Shown: positions 41,045 through 55,217, counted from the first letter of the stretch. The stretch: DNA of 64,000 nt from Brevundimonas poindexterae (GCF_020524625.1 NZ_JAIVLL010000006.1:1-64000), one strand, 5' to 3'. The notes: generated by a model not told the origin, from the sequence alone. Numbers and translations: made by a program.

Positions 41045-41587
41045 GTGGACCAGCGCATCATCCTGTTTCGCGGCATGAATACCGGCGGGGTGCGGGCGCC
41101 CGTGGCCGAGCAGCGGGCCATGGCGGCGGAGATGGGGCTCGGCAACCCGCGCACGCTCCTGGCCAGCGGCAATCTGGTGGTCGAAAGCGACCGCGATCCC
41201 GCCCGGCTGGAGGGCGAGGTTGAGGCGGCCATGGAGGCCCGGTTCGGTCTGAAGGTCGCGGTCATGGTCCGGACGCTCGCCGACTGGCGCAGCCTGATCG
41301 ACGCCAATCCCTTTGGGTCCGAGGCCGCGGCCGAACCCTCAAAGGTGCTGGCCATGGTGATGAAGGCAGGGGTCAAGGCAGACGCGCTCGAGGCCTGTCG
41401 CGCCCTGGCCGAGGGTGGCGAGCGGGTCGAGGCGGTGGGCGACGTCCTCTATCTCTGGTTCCCGGAGGGTCAGGGCCGATCAAAGATGGCCGAGAAGGCC
41501 ACGCCCCGCCTGCTGGGCATGGGGACCGGGCGCAACTGGAACACGGTGCTGAAGCTGGGCGCCATGGTCGGGCTATCGCCGGACTGA
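41045..41587 (+). CDS. DUF1697 family protein
   Basis: 180 residues from a GTG three bases after mutM. MDQRIILFRGMNTGG is the family N terminus, and PRTLLASGNLVVES and ATPRLLGMGTGRNWNTVLKL near the C terminus complete the DUF1697 pattern. The function of this small alpha-beta protein is unknown. The tight spacing suggests cotranscription with mutM. Confidence 0.9.
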   Translation: MDQRIILFRGMNTGGVRAPVAEQRAMAAEMGLGNPRTLLASGNLVVESDRDPARLEGEVEAAMEARFGLKVAVMVRTLADWRSLIDANPFGSEAAAEPSKVLAMVMKAGVKADALEACRALAEGGERVEAVGDVLYLWFPEGQGRSKMAEKATPRLLGMGTGRNWNTVLKLGAMVGLSPD

Positions 41588-41629
41588 CGGTCTTTGGTAG
41601 GAAGGCGCCGGATTCAGAAGGAGTGCCCC

Positions 41630-42430
41630 ATGACCGACGCCGCGACCGACACCTATGACACCCTGGCGATCGAGCGCCACGACGACGGCTATGCGGTGGT
41701 GACGCTGAACCGGCCCGAGGCGCTGAATGCGCTGAACTCGGCCCTGTTTCGCGATCTGGCGGCCTTTCTGGACGCGGTCGAGCACGATGATACGGTGCGT
41801 TGCCTGATCCTGACCGGCTCGGGCGACAAGGCCTTTGCGGCTGGGGCCGACATCAAGGAGATGGCCGACCAGACCTATGCCCAGATGTATACGGCCAACT
41901 TCTTTGCCCTCGGCCACGACCGGATCACCCGGTTCAGAAAGCCGATCATCGCCGCGGTCAACGGCTTTGCCCTGGGCGGCGGGTGCGAACTGGCCATGCT
42001 GTGCGACTTCATCGTGGCCAGCGAAAAGGCGAAGTTCGGCCAGCCGGAGATCAATCTGGGCGTGGCGCCGGGGATCGGTGGCTCGCAGCGGCTGACGCGA
42101 CTGGTGGGCAAGTCCAAGGCCATGGATATGGTGCTCACCGCCCGGATGATGGACGCGGAAGAGGCCGAGCGCGCCGGGCTGGCCAGCCGGGTTGTCCCGC
42201 ACGACACCCTGATGGACGAGGTCCGCAAGATCGCCGCCCGCATCGCCGCCCAAAGCCCGCTGGCGGTCATGGCCAACAAGGAGATGGTCAACGCTGCGCT
42301 GGAAACGACCCTGACCCAGGGCGTCCAGTTCGAGCGGCGCCTGTTCCACAGCCTGTTCGCCTTCGAGGACCAGAAGGAAGGCATGGGAGCCTTCGTCGAG
42401 AAGCGGAAGCCGGCGTTCAAGGGCCGGTAA
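41630..42430 (+). CDS. Enoyl-CoA hydratase
   Basis: 266 residues from the ATG at 41630, with AAGGAG seven bases upstream. A crotonase-family enzyme, hydrating trans-2-enoyl-CoA in beta-oxidation. KAFAAGADIKEM forms the oxyanion region, NGFALGGGCELAMLCD holds the first catalytic Glu, and FGQPEINLGVAPG the second. It lies directly before rpsT, an order widely conserved near dnaA in alphaproteobacteria. Confidence 0.94.
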   Translation: MTDAATDTYDTLAIERHDDGYAVVTLNRPEALNALNSALFRDLAAFLDAVEHDDTVRCLILTGSGDKAFAAGADIKEMADQTYAQMYTANFFALGHDRITRFRKPIIAAVNGFALGGGCELAMLCDFIVASEKAKFGQPEINLGVAPGIGGSQRLTRLVGKSKAMDMVLTARMMDAEEAERAGLASRVVPHDTLMDEVRKIAARIAAQSPLAVMANKEMVNAALETTLTQGVQFERRLFHSLFAFEDQKEGMGAFVEKRKPAFKGR

Positions 42431-42449
42431 GACAGCCGTGTGACTCGCG

Positions 42450-42478
42450 TTGACCCCTCAAGAGCTTTCCGCTATAGC
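42450..42478 (+). promoter_or_regulatory. Sigma-70-type promoter of rpsT
   Basis: TTGACC (42450-42455) and TATAGC (42473-42478) are separated by exactly 17 bases, about 70 bases before the rpsT ATG. A 9-bp inverted repeat (CTCAAGAGC at 42457-42465, GCTCTTGAG at 42484-42492) brackets the -10 hexamer and the expected start site. Confidence 0.75.
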
Positions 42479-42546
42479 CGCGCGCTCTTGAGATTTCCGC
42501 GCCGTGGACGGGTTCCGCGGCGCTTTCCGTTCAAAGGTTCTGACTG

Positions 42547-42816
42547 ATGGCCAATAACGCCGGTGCCAAGAAGGCGATCCGCAAGATCGAGGCCCGTACC
42601 GAAGTGAACAAGGCGCGCCGCACGCGCGTCCGTACCTTCCTGCGCAAGTTCCAGGAAGCCGTGACGGCCGGTGACGCCACCGCCGCCAAGACCGCTTTCG
42701 TGGAAGCCCAGTCGGAGCTGATGCGCGCCGTCTCGAAGGGTGTGGTTCACAAGAATACGGGCTCGCGCAAGGTGTCGCGCCTGGCCGCCCAGCTGAAGAA
42801 AATTTCTGCAGCCTGA
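42547..42816 (+). CDS. rpsT: 30S ribosomal protein S20
   Basis: 89 residues, strongly basic, binding 16S rRNA early in 30S assembly. [18 protein letters not shown] and [15 protein letters not shown] are conserved, and the C terminus [23 protein letters not shown] is normal. It has its own promoter and terminator. S20 autoregulates its own translation in Escherichia coli; no matching leader structure is evident here. Confidence 0.97.
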   Translation: MANNAGAKKAIRKIEARTEVNKARRTRVRTFLRKFQEAVTAGDATAAKTAFVEAQSELMRAVSKGVVHKNTGSRKVSRLAAQLKKISAA

Positions 42817-42883
42817 GGCCCGCCGCTTCGGCGGCACGCGGACGGCCCTTAACGCGGCTGTCATGTGAAAACCGAGATATTTC

Positions 42884-42920
42884 AACGGCGAGACGGGGTT
42901 TCCTGTCTCGCCGTTTTTGC
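42884..42920 (+). terminator. Rho-independent terminator after rpsT
   Basis: An 11-bp perfect stem (42884-42894 with 42905-42915) with a 10-base loop is followed by TTTTT. It isolates rpsT from dnaA. A smaller GC hairpin with a UUCG loop lies just after the rpsT stop. Confidence 0.92.
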
Positions 42921-43005
42921 GTTCGCCGATAACCGTTCGCAGTGGAATTCGCACTCGCCCGGGTGGCGAAATCGACAATTTCCCAAGCAAGAAACGGCTT
43001 TAGCC

Positions 43006-43074
43006 GAGTCAACAAATTTAACTGCATTTCGGGCCGCGAATCAGCGTTGACGCTCCCCGCCGCCGGAGTAGTTT
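43006..43074 (+). promoter_or_regulatory. dnaA promoter region with two GANTC sites
   Basis: GAGTC (43006-43010) and GAATC (43038-43042) are CcrM methylation sites. Just downstream are TTGACG (43047-43052) and, after 16 bases, TAGTTT (43069-43074), a plausible sigma-70 promoter with a weak -10. In Caulobacter the dnaA promoter responds to GANTC methylation, so the same could hold here. No consensus DnaA box is present in this region. Confidence 0.5.
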
Positions 43075-43294
43075 GGACCTCCATCGCACTTCCATCCCAC
43101 CACGGATGAAGGCGGCGCGGAACGTGATTTCGTGTCGGCGGGAGATGTCTGATCGAGTGCCTGACCAGGCCCGAAAAGCGCAAGCTTTTCGGGACGGGCG
43201 GAGCTTTCCCTGACACCGGGTGACCGGATCGGGGGAGGGCCACAGGGACGCGACGGGGCGGAAGGGCGAACGGGGCTGAGCTTTGGGAAGCGTG
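43075..43294 (+). promoter_or_regulatory. dnaA leader with a strong GCAA hairpin
   Basis: If the promoter above is right, the leader is about 210 bases. A perfect 10-bp hairpin (43170-43179 with 43184-43193) closes on GCAA, a GNRA tetraloop, and has no T-run, so it is not a terminator. A long dnaA leader is also known in Caulobacter, where nutrient control acts after transcription. Its role here is inferred. Confidence 0.5.
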
Positions 43295-44755
43295 ATGCAG
43301 GGTGGCATGGTGATGGCGAGCGGCGTGACGACGATGACCGATCCGGACCGGATCTGGACCGAGGCGGCTGTGCGCCTGCGCTCGGAAATCGGCGACGGGC
43401 CCTTCAGCTCCTATATCGCACCGTCGGCGGTGCGCATGGACGCCTCGGGCCAGCTGGTTCTGGTGACTCCGACCGCCTATGCCCGCGACTGGGTGCGCAA
43501 GAATGCCCTGCGCCGCGTGAATGAACTGTGGCTGGGCCTGGACGGGCTGGCGCGCCGTCTGGATGTGCGTTGCCGTGCCGAGATGGGCTCGGTGCCGCCG
43601 GCCTCGGCCGGGCAGGGCGCGCCCGCCGCCGTCACGCCTTCGGCCGGCTTTCGCCCGATGCCGGCCCCGACGGTCGGTCCCGTGGCCGACGGTCCTCGGG
43701 CCGTGCGCGCCGCCGGGCTGCAGGACCGCCTGACCTTTGACGGTTTCGTCGAGGGGCACGGCAATGCCTTTGCCTTGGCGGTGGCCCGTCAGGTCGCGGC
43801 CTGGGCCGATGGCCATTTCAATCCGGTGTTCCTGTGCGGACCCTATGGCTTCGGCAAGACCCACCTGCTGAACGCCATCGCCTGGGAAGCCCAGCGCCTG
43901 CGCCCCGAGGCGCGGGTGGTCTATCTGACCGCCGAGCGTTTCCTGTCGACCTTCGTCAAGGCGATGCAGGACCGCCAGACCGCCGCCTTCAAGGATAGCC
44001 TGCGCAATGCCGATATGCTGCTGATCGACGATGTGCAGTTCGTCGGCGGCAAGACCTCGACCCAGGAAGAGCTGCTGTCGACCCTGACCGCCCTGATCCA
44101 GGACGGGCGCCGGGTTGTGCTGTCGGCCGACCGGCCGCCGCTGGCCCTGACCGAGATCGAGCCGCGCCTGCGCGGGCATATGGCCTCGGGCCTGACCTGC
44201 CCGATCGAGCCGGGCGACCGGGCGCTGAAGCTGGCTGTGGCCCGCAACCGTCTGGAGGCCCTGTCGCGTCTGGGCGTGGTGGACGGCACCATCGGCGATG
44301 CTGTGCTGGAGCATCTGGTGGATCGGACCCCGGGCTCGATGCGCGAACTGGAGGGGGCGGTCACGACCCTGGCGGCGGTGTCGGGCGGGCGGCTGTCCAG
44401 CCTGACGGTCGAGGATACGCAAAAGCTGCTGGGCACGGCCTTGCGCGGCGGACCCGAGCGCCGCATCACCGTCGACGAGATCCAGAAGACGGTGTCCGAG
44501 CACTTCAACCTGAAACAGGCCGATTTGCTGAGCGAGCGCCGCACCCGGTCGGTCGCCCGCCCGCGCCAGATCGCCATGTATCTGTGCAAGCAGCACACGA
44601 CCCGCTCCTATCCCGACATCGGGCGGCGGTTCGGCGGCCGTGACCACACGACCGTCCTGCACGGGGTGCGCAAGATCGACAGCCTGCTGGCCACCGACGA
44701 GCAGATCGCGCGCGACGTCGAGACCCTGACCCGCAAGCTGCGCGGCCAGGCCTGA
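43295..44755 (+). CDS. dnaA: Chromosomal replication initiator DnaA
   Basis: 486 residues from the ATG at 43295 with GGGAAG four bases upstream; the frame also opens at TTG 43283, and ATGs at 43307, 43313 and 43334 are alternatives. It binds DnaA boxes and opens the origin. The N-terminal domain (WTEAAVRLRSEIGDGPFSSY) is followed by an Ala/Pro-rich linker, the AAA+ domain with Walker A GPYGFGKTHLL and Walker B MLLIDDVQFVGG, and the DNA-binding domain with signature GRDHTTVLHGVRKID. The arrangement rpsT - dnaA - dnaN is retained. Confidence 0.96.
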   Translation: MQGGMVMASGVTTMTDPDRIWTEAAVRLRSEIGDGPFSSYIAPSAVRMDASGQLVLVTPTAYARDWVRKNALRRVNELWLGLDGLARRLDVRCRAEMGSVPPASAGQGAPAAVTPSAGFRPMPAPTVGPVADGPRAVRAAGLQDRLTFDGFVEGHGNAFALAVARQVAAWADGHFNPVFLCGPYGFGKTHLLNAIAWEAQRLRPEARVVYLTAERFLSTFVKAMQDRQTAAFKDSLRNADMLLIDDVQFVGGKTSTQEELLSTLTALIQDGRRVVLSADRPPLALTEIEPRLRGHMASGLTCPIEPGDRALKLAVARNRLEALSRLGVVDGTIGDAVLEHLVDRTPGSMRELEGAVTTLAAVSGGRLSSLTVEDTQKLLGTALRGGPERRITVDEIQKTVSEHFNLKQADLLSERRTRSVARPRQIAMYLCKQHTTRSYPDIGRRFGGRDHTTVLHGVRKIDSLLATDEQIARDVETLTRKLRGQA

Positions 44756-44791
44756 GGCCAGGCAGCACGGTGACCGGGGGCTATCCCCGGC

Positions 44792-44812
44792 CGATCCACA
44801 TCCTTATCCACA
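44792..44812 (+). promoter_or_regulatory. Tandem DnaA boxes between dnaA and dnaN
   Basis: TTATCCACA at 44804-44812 is a perfect DnaA box. Twelve bases upstream CGATCCACA (44792-44800) matches at seven of nine. Together they form a 10-bp direct repeat of ATCCACATCC. A hairpin (44774-44779 with 44785-44790) lies just before. The 190-base gap could serve dnaN control or be an origin remnant. Confidence 0.65.
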
Positions 44813-44945
44813 TCCGGGCCCGGGCAGCGGCCGGGCGGAGGGGCCGATATTCACGGCCTTTCTTGCTCTGGCCGCGCGATCCGCTAGTGTCCAAGGCCCT
44901 TCATACTCGCGGCGGCCCTGAGTCGCCGCGTCCGGGCGAGACGAC

Positions 44946-46064
44946 ATGCAGCTGACTATCGAACGATCCGCGCTCCTTCGGGCTCTCAGCCACGTCCAGA
45001 GCGTCGTTGAACGTCGCAACACCATTCCGATCCTGGCCAATGTGCTGCTGAGCGCCGGCCGCGACCGCCTGTCCTTCTCGGCGACCGACCTCGACATGGA
45101 AATGGTCGACGAGGCCGAGGCCGTCGTCCAGGTCGAGGGGCAGATCACCGCCCCCGCCCACACCCTGTATGAAATCGCCCGCAAGCTGCCCGAGGGGGCC
45201 GAGGTCTCGCTGGCCTATTCGGGAGACGATCCGCGCCTGACGGTTCAGGCCGGACGCTCGAAATTCAATCTGCCGGTCCTGCCGGCCGGTGATTTCCCGG
45301 TCATGTCGACCGAGGCGGGCGGCGCGCGCTATGCCCTGTCGAAAGAGGACCTGATCCGCCTGATCGACAAGACGCGCTTTGCCGTCTCGACCGAGGAAAC
45401 CCGCTACTATCTGAACGGCCTGTACCTGCACACGGTGGCCGAGGACGGCGTGCCCCTGCTGCGCACCGTGGCGACCGACGGGCACCGTCTGGCGCTGGCC
45501 GAGACCCCGGCGCCCGAGGGCGCGGCCGGCAGCCCCGGCGTGATTGTGCCGCGCAAGACCATCGATCAGGTCCGCCGCCTGCTGGATGACGGCTCGGGCT
45601 CGGTCGAGGTGATCGTCTCGCCGCAGAAGATCCGCTTCGAGTTCGGCCAGGCGGCCCTGACCTCCAAGGTCATCGACGGCGCCTTCCCCGACTATATGCG
45701 CGTCATCCCGAAGGGGAATGACAAGCAGGCCGACATCGACCGTGCCGACTTCGCCGCCGCCGTCGACCGGGTGGCCACCATCTCGGCCGAGAAGAGCCGC
45801 AGCGTGAAGCTGGCCTTCGAACTGGACCGCGTGACCCTGACGGTGCGCAACATGGAAGCCGGTCAGGGCGTCGAGGAGGTCGAGATCGGCTATTCCGAAG
45901 AGCCGTTCGAGATCGGCTTCAACGCCCGCTATCTGCTGGATGTCTGCGGACAGATCACCGGCGAGACCGCCGCCTTCAAATTCGCCGACCCGGCCAGCCC
46001 GACGCTGGTCCTCGATCCGGGCGATCCGGGCGTGCAGTATGTGCTGATGCCGCTGCGGGTCTAG
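44946..46064 (+). CDS. dnaN: DNA polymerase III beta sliding clamp
   Basis: 372 residues. The ring-shaped clamp that tethers polymerases to DNA. MQLTIERSALLRALSHVQSVVERRNTIPIL opens the first of three similar domains (quoted in part below 20: RSALLRALSHVQSVVE). The C terminus VQYVLMPLRV forms the protein-binding cleft. It follows the DnaA-box region and is four bases from the SseB-like gene. Confidence 0.96.
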   Translation: MQLTIERSALLRALSHVQSVVERRNTIPILANVLLSAGRDRLSFSATDLDMEMVDEAEAVVQVEGQITAPAHTLYEIARKLPEGAEVSLAYSGDDPRLTVQAGRSKFNLPVLPAGDFPVMSTEAGGARYALSKEDLIRLIDKTRFAVSTEETRYYLNGLYLHTVAEDGVPLLRTVATDGHRLALAETPAPEGAAGSPGVIVPRKTIDQVRRLLDDGSGSVEVIVSPQKIRFEFGQAALTSKVIDGAFPDYMRVIPKGNDKQADIDRADFAAAVDRVATISAEKSRSVKLAFELDRVTLTVRNMEAGQGVEEVEIGYSEEPFEIGFNARYLLDVCGQITGETAAFKFADPASPTLVLDPGDPGVQYVLMPLRV

Positions 46065-46067
46065 GGC

Positions 46068-46484
46068 GTGCAGTCTCCCCCGCCCGAAGAGGTCGGCGCG
46101 CCGCTGGAAGCCGCGATCGCCGCGGCACAGGATGGCGGAAACCTGGATGACCTCGCGGCGGTGTTCATGCGGGCGCAGGTGGTCGTCATGCTTGCAGAAG
46201 ACCCGGGGCCCGAGCCGCAGACCCTGTCCCCGCTGACGGTATCGACGCCGCAGGGCCACCCTGCGCTGGTCGTCTTCACCACCGCCGGCAAGTGTGCCGT
46301 CTGGGCCCCCAATGCGCCGCAGTATCCCTATGCTCGTCAGGTTCGTGCCGACTGGGTCCTGGATGTGGTCGGCGAGGACTACGGCGTCGTCGTGAACCCC
46401 GGCCACACCCTCGGCTTCAGCATGCCGCCCCACGGCGTGGCCCGGATGAAGGCGCGGGGCACCGCGTCGGGTCAAAGCGTCTAG
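46068..46484 (+). CDS. SseB-like domain protein
   Basis: 138 residues from a GTG three bases after dnaN. The text HPALVVFTTAGKCAVWAP, followed by VVVNPGHTLGFSMPP, fits the SseB N-terminal-like domain, whose role is unclear. It is cytoplasmic with no signal. Its position between dnaN and recF is odd: those are often adjacent. Likely cotranscribed with dnaN. Confidence 0.77.
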   Translation: MQSPPPEEVGAPLEAAIAAAQDGGNLDDLAAVFMRAQVVVMLAEDPGPEPQTLSPLTVSTPQGHPALVVFTTAGKCAVWAPNAPQYPYARQVRADWVLDVVGEDYGVVVNPGHTLGFSMPPHGVARMKARGTASGQSV

Positions 46485-46555
46485 GCCTGCCCTCTGCGGC
46501 TTGGGCGGGCCCTCAATAGGGACTAGGGAAGGGGGCGGACGCCCTTGAGCCCTCC

Positions 46556-47716
46556 GTGCCTCACCAGCCCCTCGTCGAAGCCTTGATCACCGCCCTCACC
46601 CTCACCGATTTCCGTTCGTACGGGACCGCGCGGCTGGAGCCGGGGGCCGGCCCTGTGGTGCTGCATGGGCCGAACGGGGCGGGCAAGACCAATCTGCTGG
46701 AGGCGCTGAGCCTGCTGACGCCCGGCAAGGGGCTGCGCGGAGCGACGGCGGCCGAGATGGGGCGCCGCGAGCCGGGCGAGGCCTCGGGGCGGCCCTGGGC
46801 GGTGGCGGTCGAGCTGGACGACGATACCCGTCTGGGCACGGGCGTACCCGGCGGCGGTGCGGCCCGGCGGATCGTGCGCATCAATGGCGAGACGGCCCAG
46901 CCGGGGCGGCTGCTGGAATATCTGCGGCCGGTGTGGGCGACCCCCGATCAGGACCGGCTGTTTTCCGATGCGCGGGCTGACCGGCTGCGCTTCTTCGACC
47001 GGCTGGTGTTTGCGGCCCTGCCCGACCATGCGGCGGCCGTGGCCGCCTATGACAAGGCGCTCCGCGAACGGCTGAGACTGCTGGTGCAGGCCGCCGATGG
47101 CGGAGAGGCCGATCCGCTGTGGCTGGATGCACTGGAGGGGCGGCTTGCCGAGGCCGGGGCGCGGATCGCCGAGGCGCGGGTGGCGGCGCTGGTGACCCTG
47201 CAGTCGGCCATCGACGGGCGCGGCGACCGGCCCTTCCCCCAGGCCGATCTGGGGCTGGCGGGCGAGGCCGAGCAGCAGATTGCGTCGGGTGCGGCGCCGG
47301 CCGAGGTCGAGGCCTTCCTGCGCGAGGGACTGGCGCGGGCGCGGGCCCGCGACGGGGCCGCCGGACGTTCGCTGTTCGGGCCGCACCGGACCGACCTGAC
47401 CGCGCTTCACCGCGAGAAGAACCGCCCGGCGGCCGAGGGGTCCTCGGGGGAGCAGAAGGCGCTGGTGCTCAATCTGGTGCTGGCCCAGATCACGCGTCTG
47501 GCGCACCAGACGGCGCGGTCGATGCTGCTGCTGGACGAGGCCCCGGCCCATCTGGATGCGGCGCGCCGCGCGGCCCTGTTCGACGAGATCGAGGTGCTGG
47601 GGCGCGAGCACGGCCTGCAGGCCTTCATGACCGGCACCGAACGGCCCCTGTTCGAGGGTCTGGAAGGCCGCGCCCGGTTCGTGCGGGTGGCCGCCGGAGG
47701 ACTTGCGGAGGACTGA
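46556..47716 (+). CDS. recF: DNA replication and repair protein RecF
   Basis: 386 residues from a GTG; a TTG ten codons later (46583) would give the commoner N terminus starting before [12 protein letters not shown]. It loads RecA at single-strand gaps with RecO and RecR. Walker A is [14 protein letters not shown], the ABC signature is [12 protein letters not shown] and Walker B is [12 protein letters not shown]. It is followed by a terminator before gyrB. Confidence 0.93.
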   Translation: MPHQPLVEALITALTLTDFRSYGTARLEPGAGPVVLHGPNGAGKTNLLEALSLLTPGKGLRGATAAEMGRREPGEASGRPWAVAVELDDDTRLGTGVPGGGAARRIVRINGETAQPGRLLEYLRPVWATPDQDRLFSDARADRLRFFDRLVFAALPDHAAAVAAYDKALRERLRLLVQAADGGEADPLWLDALEGRLAEAGARIAEARVAALVTLQSAIDGRGDRPFPQADLGLAGEAEQQIASGAAPAEVEAFLREGLARARARDGAAGRSLFGPHRTDLTALHREKNRPAAEGSSGEQKALVLNLVLAQITRLAHQTARSMLLLDEAPAHLDAARRAALFDEIEVLGREHGLQAFMTGTERPLFEGLEGRARFVRVAAGGLAED

Positions 47717-47721
47717 ATTCC

Positions 47722-47746
47722 GGGGGCGTCCGCAACGCCCCTTTTC
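47722..47746 (+). terminator. Terminator after recF
   Basis: A 6-bp stem (47723-47728 with 47736-47741) with a seven-base loop is followed by TTTT. It lies about six bases after the recF stop. An AT-rich stretch (TATATATTTAG, about 47770-47780) after it may hold the gyrB -10 element. Confidence 0.7.
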
Positions 47747-47780
47747 CTCGCAATTCCCGGCGAATTTCCTATATATTTAG

Positions 47781-53428
<5,648 letters not shown>

Positions 53429-53490
53429 CAGCCAAGCCGCCTGGCGCAGGGCGGGTCCGACCTGCAGACGATGCGCCTGTCCTGTGGCGG

Positions 53491-54102
53491 TCAGCTGCCC
53501 CCCCGGATCAGGGCGACCAGGGCGGCGACATTGTTGGTATTGGTCTTGCGCAGGATGCTCGAGCGGAAGACCTCGACCGTCCGGTAGCTGATGCCCAGCC
53601 TGAGAGCGATCTCCTTGCTGGTCAGCCCCTCGGCGATCAGGTCGGCCACCTGGCGCTCGCGGTTGGTCAGCCGGACGGCCTTCCAGCCGGTATCCTCTTC
53701 CGCAAGGGTGGCCATGGCGTCCTCGACGGCCTGGAGCAGGGCCGCGGGCATGATCGGCTTTTGCAGCACGCTGACGGCGCCGGTCTTCATGGCGAGCACG
53801 GCAAGGGGGATGTCGGCAAAGGCGCTCATGATGACGGTGGGCCGGCTCTCAAGCGCGCGGTCCTGAAGGGCCTTGAGCAGGGCCATGCCGTCCATGCCGG
53901 GCATCTTCAGATCGGTCAGCACAATCCCGGGGGGCAGGTTGACGACGTTGTCGAGAAAGGCCTCGGCGCTCTCGAATACGGCAATGCGGTAGGGGGTCTT
54001 GCCCAGCGCCAGCGACAGATATTCCAGCATGAAGGGGTCGTCGTCGACGATGGCGACCGACCGGACGGCCGCCGCCGTCGAAGGCTCCTCGTTTGGAGTC
54101 AT
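53491..54102 (-). CDS. FixJ-family response regulator
   Basis: 203 residues. Receiver domain with acidic DDD 20-22 and phosphoacceptor Asp64 (LTDLKMPGMDG). C-terminal LuxR/NarL-type helix-turn-helix with LTNRERQVADLIAEGLTSKE and ISYRTVEVFRSSI. It lies 62 bases upstream of the hybrid kinase on the same strand, so the two form a two-component pair. It is divergent from the TorF-chemotaxis run and could control it. Confidence 0.93.
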   Translation of the reverse strand: MTPNEEPSTAAAVRSVAIVDDDPFMLEYLSLALGKTPYRIAVFESAEAFLDNVVNLPPGIVLTDLKMPGMDGMALLKALQDRALESRPTVIMSAFADIPLAVLAMKTGAVSVLQKPIMPAALLQAVEDAMATLAEEDTGWKAVRLTNRERQVADLIAEGLTSKEIALRLGISYRTVEVFRSSILRKTNTNNVAALVALIRGGS

Positions 54103-54186
54103 ACTGACCTACCCGTCTTCTTTCAGGTCGAATCGGGACCCTGTCCTGATACGCCCGCCCTTGTTGCCATTAAGCGGTTCCACGCT

Positions 54187-54258
54187 TGAAATAATGGTTA
54201 ACGGCGCCGCTTCGGCCTCGCGCCGCACGTGCAACCACGTACTTAAGACCTCATAAAT
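54187..54258. promoter_or_regulatory. Two CtrA-like boxes upstream of the TorF-chemotaxis operon
   Basis: TGAA-N7-TTAAC at 54187-54202 matches the CtrA consensus (TTAA-N7-TTAAC) at eight of nine positions. On the other strand TTTA-N7-TTAAG (54257 down to 54242) matches at seven of nine. They lie in the 380-base divergent gap between the FixJ-type gene and the TorF gene. Binding is inferred, not shown. Confidence 0.45.
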
Positions 54259-54485
54259 CTAGGGTCCGCGATCCGGTCTCCCATGCAAGGGAGCGAAGAA
54301 TGCGCTTGATCACATCAGTACTGGCTTTTGGGCATGCGCCCCGGTCCGACACCCCCGTCCGGGGTGCCGCGTCGGAGGCGAGAAGCCTGCGCGCCGTTCC
54401 CTCCGCGACCTCCCCTCTCATGAGCCTGCCCCGCAGGCCCCTCACGCGGGCCTGCCCGGCCCCCCGCCATTCCGGAATGAACACC

Positions 54486-55187
54486 ATGAAGCTCGCTCGA
54501 ACCTCCTCTGTCCTCGCCCTTGTTGCCGGCTCGCTGCTGGCCGCGTCCCCTGCCGCCGCCTCTGCGGGCGACCCGGATCCCATCACCGGCCAGATCGGTA
54601 TTGCCAGCGAGTATACCGGCAAGGGCCTCGGCAAGAGCAATGAGGACCCGGCCGCCTTCGGTTCGGTGCGGTGGCAGCCCAACGCCTTCTACGTCAACGC
54701 CTTCATCTCCGAGGCGACCTCGTCCCGGGGCGCCGACTCGGAGTTCATCCTCTCGGCCGGCTATGAGCACGAGCTGGGCGACTGGGACGTCGATGTCGTC
54801 GTCATGCACCGCCAGATGCTGAATGAAACCAATGGCGTCGACAGCAGCTACGTCGAGTTCCAGGGCGACCTGTCACGCGCCCTGACGGATCGCATCAGCG
54901 CCCGCTTCCGCGTCAACTATTCGGCCGACGGCTATGGCGCCACAGAGGAGGCGTGGTGGACCGAGGCCCAGGCCACTTTCAAACTCACGTCGAACGACAA
55001 GCTGAGCGTGGCCTACGGCCTGCGCCGGCTCGACGGCGGAAACGACTACGACGCCTGGAATATCGGCGTGAAGCACAAGTTCACCCCCGCCATCTCGGGT
55101 GATCTGCGCTGGTACGACACCGACAGCCACGAACTGGGCAGCCGCTACGACGGCCGCCTGGTCGCCTCGATCTCCTACAGCTTCTGA
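54486..55187 (+). CDS. TorF-family putative outer-membrane porin
   Basis: 233 residues from the ATG at 54486; ATG 54477 is an equal option. The signal peptide (to about SPAAASA) precedes a beta-barrel with the TorF-like GIASEYTGKGLGKSNEDPA, and alternating strands up to the C-terminal YDGRLVASISYSF with terminal Phe. TorF proteins are small putative porins of unknown substrate. In the same frame an ATG at 54300 with AAGGGAG upstream would add 62 residues without a signal peptide. No terminator separates this gene from the chemotaxis receptor gene 30 bases on. Confidence 0.83.
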   Translation: MKLARTSSVLALVAGSLLAASPAAASAGDPDPITGQIGIASEYTGKGLGKSNEDPAAFGSVRWQPNAFYVNAFISEATSSRGADSEFILSAGYEHELGDWDVDVVVMHRQMLNETNGVDSSYVEFQGDLSRALTDRISARFRVNYSADGYGATEEAWWTEAQATFKLTSNDKLSVAYGLRRLDGGNDYDAWNIGVKHKFTPAISGDLRWYDTDSHELGSRYDGRLVASISYSF

Positions 55188-55217
55188 CCGCCTCCGCGAA
55201 TTCAAGGGATATAAAAG

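Noticed and set aside
42865..43050. A 61-codon frame between rpsT and dnaA
   Set aside because: It spans the rpsT terminator and the GANTC sites and has no ribosome site or homology.
42817..43294. Chromosomal origin in the rpsT-dnaA gap
   Set aside because: No consensus DnaA box and no clear AT-rich unwinding element were found there.
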